DNA of 64,000 nt. Origin: Jacaranda mimosifolia. Lineage: Eukaryota > Streptophyta > Magnoliopsida > Lamiales > Bignoniaceae. A program made the translations under genes and the position numbers. The notes below the pieces were generated by a model, which saw only the letters and a list, made by a program, of their open reading frames with translations, made no database searches and had not been told where the DNA came from. This document shows, in pieces, positions 57,097 through 64,000 of the stretch; the first letter of the stretch is position 1, and the number at the start of each line of letters is the position of its first letter. The DNA is taken from assembly GCA_018894105.1 (NCBI GenBank), contig CM032121.1:18271230-18335229 (forward strand), given 5' to 3'.

Positions 57097-57513
57097 TCAA
57101 CCTAAAAGCATATTGTATGATGTCTTAGCATCTATGACATGAAATAATGCCGTTGACAACATATCATCCGTCAATAACTTTACCCTTATTATTCCAAGAG
57201 CCCTTTGCCCCCCTTGATTGAACCCTTGGATTATTAGGCGACAGTTTGTCAATTTGTTCGTGAAAATTCCTAAATCCTTTATCACGCGCAATGGAAAAAT
57301 ATTGACTACAGAGCCTCCATCAATCAAAATTCTATTTATTTTTTGCTCACGAGCATAGCCAGTTACAAATAGTGCCCTGTTGTGGGGCTTGGAGCCAGGC
57401 AACAAATCTTCATTAGTGAAAGTCATTGTCGACATGTACTCCTCAGTTACATCATGATTTTCTTCATCAGATAAACATGCTTCACTAGAGAAGATCTTTT
57501 CTTCATTTATCAT
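57097..57513 (-). pseudogene. Inner gypsy aspartic protease
   Basis: INRILIDGGSVVNIFPLRVI contains a D-G-G active site (D-S/T-G in most relatives; D-G-G occurs in Ogre-like elements). AKTSYNMLLG marks the end of the fold. Open for 139 codons, but out of frame with gag. Confidence 0.8.
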
Positions 57514-57539
57514 GTAGCATGCAATGTCAGTCTCGTGAT

Positions 57540-59171
57540 CACCAAGTATATCATTTTCAATCTCGATAGTAGCATGATTTGAGGCAGCATTATCCTCATC
57601 AAGTGAGATTTTCCCTTATCGGGCCAATTGCATCACTTTATCTTTGAATACAAAGCAATCATGAATTTGGTGACCCACCAACCGATGGTACTTGCAATAC
57701 TTTAGGTCATCAATTTTCCCAGCTTCTTCAGGTCGCTTCATTTCAGGTAATTTGATGAGATTTGCATTTAGCAAATCATCAAATATTCTAGAGACATCAG
57801 AATCAAGGAATGAGTATGCATTAGCCTACATCTCCTTTAAAGTTAATTTTCTTTGTCCTCTTTCTTGGGAGACATCCTCCCTTTCGTTCTCTGTGCTTTC
57901 TATTTTCGTACAAAACTTGATGGGTGTTGCATTTACCGCCATAGCTTCTTTACTTTGTGCCTTAGCAAGTGGTTTGCCCCCTTTCTTGAATTCTTGCTTT
58001 TCTTTAGACTTACGAGGCTCTTGAATTGGTGGCCTTTCTACTCGCTAGCAAACATGCTTAACTCCATATCATGGGCTCGAGTAGCCAATTCTTCAAATAT
58101 TTTGGGTTGAATTCCTTGCAGAATATATCAAAGTCCCCAATGCATCCCTTGAATGCATATCTCGATGGCTGAAGCCCCAGACAATCTATATTTTCAATTA
58201 AGGCTTAAATTTCTCCAGCGATTAATGTAATCAATGACTGGCTTTTCTTTCCACTGACGGGAATTGGTAAGTTCAATCAACTAACTGTCCTTCGGGTACT
58301 ATAGAAACAATTGAGAAACTCTTGCTCCAATTGTCCCCAACTGTCAATTGAGCCTGCTTCTAAGTCAGTATACCAATCAAAAGCATTACCCTTCAAGGAT
58401 TGAACAAACTGCTTAACTAAGTGATCTCCATATATCCCAGCATTGTTGCAAGTTTCAATGAAATGAGCCATATGTTGCTTTGGATTGCCTTTGCCATTAA
58501 ATTGCTGGAACTTTGCTGTTTCATAACCAGTCGACATCTTTAAGTTGTCAATCGTTTGAGTATATGGCTTGGAATAAGTCATAAATGACTTAGACCTTCC
58601 TTCAAATTTGTCTTTGATAGTTCCCATGATAAACTCCCTCAGTTGATCAACAGGAATTAGTCTATCTGTGGAAACTTGCAGTTCCTTTGTTTTAGGCTTT
58701 TCATTTTCAACTGGCTACCTCTTTGTGGATGTTTCGACTTCATCTTGAGCATCTATTTGTTTCTCCATCATGCGACTAGTCTCAGCATTATCCACCTTGT
58801 TCATCAACTTCAAGATTTGAGAATCTTGCTCTTGGACATGCTTTGCTAGCCCCTTTAATAATCTTCGTCAAATTAGCAATTTGTTGCTCCAAAGTCATAG
58901 CACTTGTCACCATCACCGGCGCTATACTTGAGGAATTTGAGGTTGAGCGAGTAGTGGATGCTGTTGACTATTCCTTTGAGTCTCCACCACCTTCATTGGT
59001 ATCAATAGCATGCAACATTGCCTTTTCCACAACTTCAAGCGAATGATTTACCTCTAAACATGATTGCGACTTTTTGGACATACTTCTTGTGGTGACGCCA
59101 ACACTTCTTCCTCTAGCATTTATGGAATTTGAGGCAGCCATCTTCAATGCAACAGTCTTGTTGGTGGCCAT
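57540..59171 (-). pseudogene. gag: Inner gypsy gag
   Basis: Start at 59171, 46 bp from the primer site: MATNKTVALKMAASNSINAR. After a frame change comes MTLEQQIANLTKIIKG (58900). The core MGTIKDKFEGRSKSFMTYSK and KFQQFNGKGNPKQHMAHFIE (58627-58277) contains ALKGNAFDWYTDLEAGSIDS-like Retrotrans_gag sequence, and a zinc knuckle CKYHRLVGHQIHDC lies near 57690. Several stops. Confidence 0.85.
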
Positions 59172-59216
59172 GACAATTCAATCTTTGATGAAGGAAAGAG
59201 ATGAGAGGTAGAGATA

Positions 59217-59234
59217 GTCCCACCGGGCGTACCA
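59217..59234 (-). promoter_or_regulatory. Inner gypsy primer binding site
   Basis: The minus strand reads TGGTACGCCCGGTGGGAC, 5 bp inside the 5' LTR. This primer type is seen in Tat/Ogre relatives; I could not assign the tRNA. Confidence 0.6.
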
Positions 59235-59239
59235 AAATT

Positions 59240-60225
59240 TGTAACAACAAATTTTCTTGTCTGCAAAAAATTAAAATTACAAAACAAGAAAAATTGTACA
59301 AATAAAATTAAAATCAACCAATCAATTGTGGATTCTATCTCTAATCTAATTCTCTGATTCTTCCCTTCCAAATATAATTTTGAATTTAATGAGCTCCACG
59401 AAAAATGCCTCAAACGCCGTGGATCTCCTTTAAATTTGATTTGAATAACATAACACCAATTCGAGTGCTTCGCACTTTAATCTCGAATCAAACACCAAAA
59501 ATATATGAATTTCACAAAGAACACCTTGAACATCGTGGATCTTCTTGAATTAAAATAATGCCAATTTGAGGGCTTTGCACCTTAATCTTGAATCAAACGC
59601 CAGAAATATATGAGTTCCGCAAAGAATGCCTTGAACGCCGTGGATTTCCTTGAATAAAAAATAATGTCAATTCGAGGGCTTCGTACCTTAATCTCGAATC
59701 AAATGCCAAAAATATATGGATTCCGCGAAGAACACCTTGAACATTGTGGATCTCTTTGAATTTGCTTGAGAGAATTGCTGGACTCCTTCAGAGTTTCTCT
59801 CGTCTACTGGAATTTTTGTTATGTCAAATGAGCTGGAATCACCCTTTTATATAGGTGCTTGATGGAAGACTTATAGATTGACTTGAACTCCTTCAAAGAT
59901 TATCTCTTTGATATGATAATATTAAATATCAAGAGATAATATCATATATATTTGATTTGATAATATCAAGCATCAAAAGATAATATCAATATCAAATATC
60001 TATAATTTGATTCATCCAAAGATACATACACTCCATCTTTGACACGTGTCACTATTTGATTTGAGTATAAAATAAATATTAAATTATTAATTAAAATTAA
60101 CTATTTATCTTTTGGAATTAAATTTAATATATCCTAAAATTTAAATAGAAAATTTTAAATTAATATTTAATATATTATTTTGCATGTGTTATTTCTCATT
60201 TGGTCAAAAATTTAATATGTTTACA
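59240..60225 (-). repeat. Inner gypsy 5' LTR
   Basis: 986 bp, homologous to 37096-38151, with about three copies of the 105-bp repeat (one fewer than the 3' LTR) and a TATA box on the minus strand (CTATATAAAAG, complement of 59844-59854). The right end GTTTACA abuts the GCTAT duplication. Confidence 0.9.
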
Positions 60226-60230
60226 GCTAT

Positions 60231-60790
60231 ATCCATGAGTAAGTGATCAATGCTATGAAGGACTAGGAATGGACCAAAAATGTTCCCCAAAGATCTGAAA
60301 AAGATCAGGGATCTCACAAACCTTGATCTGAGAAAGATCGCCATCGCTCTCTACCTAGGAAGTACAACCATTATGCTCCGCTCAACACCATGAGGTCCTA
60401 TGTGCTTATGGCCATCGAAGGGTCCAAAACATTGCAGTGGCCAAGGAAGATACGAGATACGCTAGCAAAGAGAAACTTGAACAAATATTGCCGCTTTCAT
60501 AAAGATTGAGGGCACGAAATAAAGGACTACATTCAGTTAAAGCATGAAGTGGAGAGGCTTATCAAACAGGGTTACCTGAAAAAGTTCATTGCTAAGGAGT
60601 CCAGGTCCAAGGGGCAAGAGCCTGAAGGGGATCTCAGGAATAAGAGGAACCGATCTCGACCCAAAGTAGATCCCGCAATAGGGAGAAGAAGGGCTTGGAG
60701 ATCACAAATGACCCCATGGGGGACAACTGCCATGGTGTGGGGTTATATGTACGACAACTGGAGGACCAACCTTGAGAGACACGTATAGTG
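60231..60790 (+). pseudogene. gag: Outer gypsy gag, second part
   Basis: Continues the gag interrupted at 37095. KRNLNKYCRFHKD-x-GHEIKD (60470-60530) is the Tat-type zinc knuckle, with the last Cys replaced by Tyr, followed by QLKHEVERLIKQGYLKKFI. A TGA sits inside the knuckle. Earlier frames have further stops. Confidence 0.75.
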
Positions 60791-60849
60791 CGAGAAAGAA
60801 GCATGTCAGGTTTATCAAGAACCAGGTAAGTCTGAAGAAAATGAATCCT

Positions 60850-61260
60850 GTGCTGAATATTGCTGACCAATCCACAGTCACTTTTGATGACAGAGACTCT
60901 CAAGGGGTGGTTGGTTCACAAAATGAACCCATGGTTATCATGATGGACATAGCCAAATTTTTAATACATAATGTTTTGGTGGATAATGAGTGCTCAGTGG
61001 ATATCATATTTCTGGAAGTCTTGAAAAAGATGGAGCTCACGCTCACTAGTGTCACACTAGTACACACCCCCTTGATAGGATTTGGAGGGGTGAAGCCAAG
61101 GTCACACCCATAGGGACCATTAACCTCTTAGTCTCCTTGGGAATGAAACCTTGTTGAATGACACTCATGTTAAAGTTTCTGGTAGTAGATGCCCTATTTG
61201 CGTATAATGTGGTGTTGGGAAGACCCGAATTGAACCAATTCCAGGCAGTAGTTTCAACTT
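60850..61260 (+). pseudogene. Outer gypsy aspartic protease
   Basis: PMVIMMDIAKFLIHNVLVDN followed by ECSVDIIF corresponds to the Tat protease block L-V-D-x-G-S-S-A-D-I; the Gly-Ser are altered to Glu-Cys, so the active site is degraded. FLVVDALFAYNVVLGRPELN (61170-61240) marks the end of the fold. A stop lies between (61112). Confidence 0.75.
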
Positions 61261-61639
61261 TTCATTTGAAAATGAAGTTCCCGACAAAAAGGGGGATAAG
61301 AGGGATATGTTGTGACCAGAAAGAGGTGAGAGAATGCTACCACGTGTATCTGAAAAAGAAACTCAAGGCGGAGAGTTCAGGGTCGAAGGGAAAGAACTCA
61401 GGGTTGAAGAGAAAGAAAGTGATCGCCACTTTAGTTGAGGATCTTGCTAACTTGAACCCTCAAGAGGAAAACATGAAAAGGCAAGTAGAGGAATGCAGAA
61501 TAAAACCAACGAGTGGGTTCAATGAGATCGAGTTAATGCCCAAGGACCTAAGTAAGGTCACAAGGATTGGGACCCAGATGACCCCAGAATTGAAACTTTT
61601 AACTATTGAGTTTTTGAGAAAAAAATGCTGATGTCTTCA

Positions 61640-62690
61640 CTTGGAAACCTTTGAATTTCGAAGGGATAGACCCCGAGGTAATGTGCATAGAATGAGTACG
61701 GATCCCCAGGTAAGACCTATTCAACAGGAGAAAATAAACCATGGAATGATGAAAAATCCTAACTCTTTATGTGTGAATGCTTTCTGTCCTTCGCATGTCA
61801 TAGGCTTCACGCTTTTTAGGGCTTACGGGCTGGGTTTGGTTGGACAGAAAGCAAGCATACTAACAACATATGCACTCTGGCCCTCCCACTAAGAGGTCCA
61901 TCAATGTTGAGGAGGAAAGACAACTTGGTCATAGAAGAGAAAGTGAGCAAGCTTTCAGAGACGGGCTATGTCGTTGAAATTCAGTTCACAAAATAGCTTT
62001 TAAATGTGGTGGTTGTGCCAAAAATGGAAGGAAGATAGAGAATGTGCACCGACTACTTAGACCTGAACAAAGCCTATCCAAAGGAGCCCTACTCCTTGCC
62101 TCGAATTGATGTGCTGGTGTATTCAACTGTAGGATGTGCCCTTTTTAGCATGATGGATGCCTTCCTGAGTTACCACCAAATCTTCATGGTGGAGGAAGAT
62201 AGGGATAAAACAACCTTGGTCACTGAAAGGGGAATATTCTGTTACAATGTCATGTCTTTCAGGTTGAAGAATGCAAGAGCAACTTATCAAAGATTGGTGA
62301 ACAAAATGTTTAAGGACCTGATCAAGGTAAGTATGGAGGTATACGTGGATGATATATTGGTCAAGAGCTTGAATGAACTCTATCACTTGTCGCATTTGGA
62401 AAAAGTCCTTCACTATTATGAGGAAATATAGGATGAGCTTAACTCGGCAAAGTGTACCTTCATGGTCAAATGAGGGAAGTTCCTGGGGTACTTGGTTAGT
62501 GAATGCGGGATAGAAGTTAATCTAGAAAAGATCAAAGCAATAACTGACATAAGCTCGCCTAAATCAATGAAAGAAATTCAGAAATTAGCTGGAAGAATTG
62601 CATCTTTAAACCTGTTCATTTCGAGGTCGGCGGATAAGAGCTTACCTTTCTTTAAAGTTTTGATGAACGTGAAGAACTTCCAGTAGGATG
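61640..62690 (+). pseudogene. Outer gypsy reverse transcriptase
   Basis: The start HRMSTDPQVRPIQQ (61690-61730) is interrupted by about 160 bp of foreign sequence. RT resumes at 61893 and reads MCTDYLDLNKAYPKEPYSLP, FSMMDAFLSYHQIFMVEEDR, YNVMSFRLKNARATYQRLVN and EVYVDDILVKSLNEL (62338-62380; catalytic Asp pair present). The connection LEKIKAITDISSPKSMKEIQ and KLAGRIASLNLFISRSADKS follows. Stops at 62430, 62471 and 62686. Confidence 0.85.
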
Positions 62691-63150
62691 AGGAATGAGG
62701 AAAAGCTTTTCAAGACCTCAAGGAGTATTTGGCCTCACCACCTTTGTTGGTCAAGCCTATTTTTAAGGAGCCTTTATACTTGTATCTAGAAACCTCTAAA
62801 TATGCAATAAGTTCAGTGTTAATTCGGTAAGAGAACTTCGTTCATGAGCTAGTGTACTATATGAGCAAGGCATTACAAGGAGTTGAAAGTAGATACTTGG
62901 AGCTTGAAAAGTTAGCTCTAGCTTTTGTGGTGACAGCGAGAAGGTTGAGGCCTTATTTCCAATCTCATAAAATTATCATTTTCACTAACCCCCATTGAAA
63001 TAGGTTCTTGCTAAGCCAAATGTTTCTAGAAGGTTAGTCAAATGGATAGTAAAACTGAGAGAGTTCAATTTGGAGTATTAGAGTAGGAGCTCCATCAAAG
63101 CACAGGTTCTAATGGACTTTGTGGTCAATATGGTGGAGCAAGACCCCAAA
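62691..63150 (+). pseudogene. Outer gypsy first RNase H
   Basis: Readable blocks: AFQDLKEYLASPPLLVKPIF, LYLYLETSKYAISSVLIR, VYYMSKALQGVESRYLELEK and LALAFVVTARRLRPYFQSHK. The usual order of a gypsy RNase H is kept, with stops around 62829, 62997 and 63080. Confidence 0.8.
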
Positions 63151-63154
63151 CCCA

Positions 63155-63545
63155 ACAAAGAAATTTGGCTGATGCATGTTGATGGATCGGCCATGTCTTA
63201 GTTTGGAGGAGCCAAAATTTTCTTTAAAGGATCTGAGGCCATTGAGCTCGAGTTCGCAATTAAGCTAGCCTTCGGGGTCACCAACAATGAAGCCAAGTAT
63301 GAGGCAATGATCATAGGGTTGAAGGCAGCAAAGTGCATGAACATTGAAAAACTAAATGTTTACATTGACTCGGAGCTTGTGGTGTTCCAAATTGAAGAGA
63401 TATTTGAGACCCGAGAAAAATCCATGACAGAATACCTGAAAAAGGCAAAGGAACTCATGTCGGGGTTTATGCTCTGCCAAGTGTAGCATATCCCAAGAGA
63501 GGAGAATGAGATGGCTGATGCTTTGGCTAAGTTTGGTAGTTCAAC
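63155..63545 (+). pseudogene. Outer gypsy second RNase H (archaeal-type)
   Basis: LMHVDGSAMS (Asp), NNEAKYEAMIIGLKAAK (Glu), VYIDSELVVFQIEEIFE (Asp), MTEYLKKAKELM, then IPREENEMADALAKFGS. All acidic residues of the archaeal-type RNase H are visible. A single TAG (63200) and a TAG at 63485 break the frame. Confidence 0.85.
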
Positions 63546-63689
63546 CAAATGAACTTGAAGCACGTTAATAACTTTATTAGCAGCCGAACACTCTGAGTTG
63601 GAGAGTGATGCCTTTGAGAAAGATATGATAATGCAAACAGAGACGAGAGCAACTTGGAAAGATGATCTAGTCCGATACTTAATGGATGG

Positions 63690-63992
63690 GACCTTGCTAG
63701 AGGATTCGCTATGATTAATGGAGAGATATTCAAGAGGTCCATTGAGAGGTCATTGTTAAAATGCTTAGGACCCGAGAGGGCTTATTATGTGATTGAGGGA
63801 AAAATAGATAGGGCCTATGTAAATATTCAGGAATACAAAAACACCATGGTGAGGTATTACAACAAAAACGTTCAATGGAAAAGCTTTCAGGTGGGAGATT
63901 TGGTCCTGAAAAAGGTCGAGGTCTCGAAGCATGTTGGGAAATTAGACCCGAATTGGGAAAAGCCATACAAAGTGGTCAAGGTGACCAAATAG
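63690..63992 (+). pseudogene. Outer gypsy integrase lacking its catalytic core
   Basis: GEIFKRSIERSLLKCLGPERAYYVI-type zinc-binding start (shown in parts: FKRSIERSLLKCLGPERAYY) runs within a few residues into DRAYVNIQEYKNTMVRYYNK and SFQVGDLVLKKVEV, then LDPNWEKPYKVVKVTK, which belong to the C-terminal domain. The roughly 300-residue catalytic core (DDE) is absent, joined near 63800. The open frame spans the join, so it is a clean in-frame deletion. Confidence 0.8.
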
Positions 63993-64000
63993 AGGTCTTA

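Larger units (their letters stand above)
37096..60225 (-). mobile_element. Inner Ogre-like Ty3/gypsy element carrying an antisense PMD gene
   Basis: LTRs 37096-38151 and 59240-60225 (TGTAAC...GTTTACA on the plus strand) and a perfect GCTAT duplication (37091-37095 and 60226-60230). On the minus strand: gag (59171-57540), protease, long linker, RT, RNase H, second RNase H, integrase (to 52514). Between integrase and the 3' LTR come repeats and, on the plus strand, a plant mobile domain gene. The extended order and motifs (I-T-T-H-x-T-G-N-K-F-T-S-K-W-D-G in the integrase tail) resemble the Ogre/Tat group. Without the CACTA insert it is about 14.3 kb. Confidence 0.9.
35327..64000 (+). mobile_element. 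Outer Tat-clade Ty3/gypsy retrotransposon (3' end outside the window)
   Basis: A plus-strand element with 5' LTR (35327-35889), primer site, gag, protease, RT, RNase H, a second (archaeal-type) RNase H, and an integrase remnant up to the window end. The dual RNase H order is the hallmark of the Tat clade. Its gag is split by the inner Ogre-like element: gag stops at 37095 and resumes at 60231 with a GCTAT duplication. Removing the insert restores AQRYIHE followed by INAMKD. Multiple stops, an insertion in the RT and deletion of the integrase core make it defective. Confidence 0.88.

Noticed and set aside
1..64000. CRISPR arrays, bacterial operons, riboswitches, rRNA genes
   Set aside because: Tandem repeats here lack unique spacers of equal length, and the whole window has plant nuclear repeat character.

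Overview
This is repeat-dominated nuclear DNA of a flowering plant, most likely a eudicot. Three things support this: AT-rich spacer DNA, plant-specific LTR retrotransposon lineages (Ty1/copia and the Tat/Ogre clade of Ty3/gypsy with two RNase H domains), and the wreck of a plasmodesmata-located protein gene (PDLP, two DUF26 domains plus a membrane helix). I see no intact host gene, rRNA, functional tRNA or CRISPR array. Almost everything recognisable is a transposable element or something a transposable element has broken.

Layout. 1-6000: a very decayed Ty1/copia element (Copia-A) with two LTRs, followed directly by a second copia gag fragment. 6000-13200: old AT-rich repeats, direct repeats, two LTR-like segments in opposite orientation, and a clean tRNA-derived SINE (13200-13467). 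14569-20234: a hAT-type element with an 8-bp target duplication, split by a full-length, decayed minus-strand copia (Copia-B, 15312-20164). 22171-22504: a MITE. 22985-31675: a minus-strand PDLP gene cut into pieces by a 567-bp solo LTR (23525-24091) and by a 7.1-kb, young-looking copia (Copia-C, 24477-31540), each flanked by a 5-bp target duplication. 31770-35326: a TIR element next to a large inverted repeat with GC-rich, G-quadruplex-prone cores.

35327-64000 (runs off the window): a four-level nest. An outer plus-strand Tat-type gypsy (LTR, PBS, gag; then protease, RT, RNase H, second RNase H and a core-less integrase after 60231) is split in its gag by a 23-kb minus-strand Ogre-like gypsy (37096-60225, target duplication GCTAT). 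The inner element has complete gag-PR-RT-RH-aRH-IN coding, now decayed. Between its pol and its 3' LTR, on the opposite strand, it carries a plant mobile domain (PMD) gene with its own TATA box, a probable spliced leader and a good start context (38867-50923). That PMD gene is itself split by an 8.8-kb non-autonomous CACTA element (40941-49775, target duplication TTA), which has collected tandem repeats, GC islands and duplicated blocks.

The most notable points are the antisense PMD gene inside the Ogre-like retroelement, the exact reconstruction of insertion order from target duplications, the broken PDLP gene, and the asymmetric LTRs of Copia-C, where the 3' LTR has lost its promoter and a cluster of ACGT motifs. 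All assignments come from reading the sequence by eye; element boundaries supported by target duplications are firm, others are approximate.
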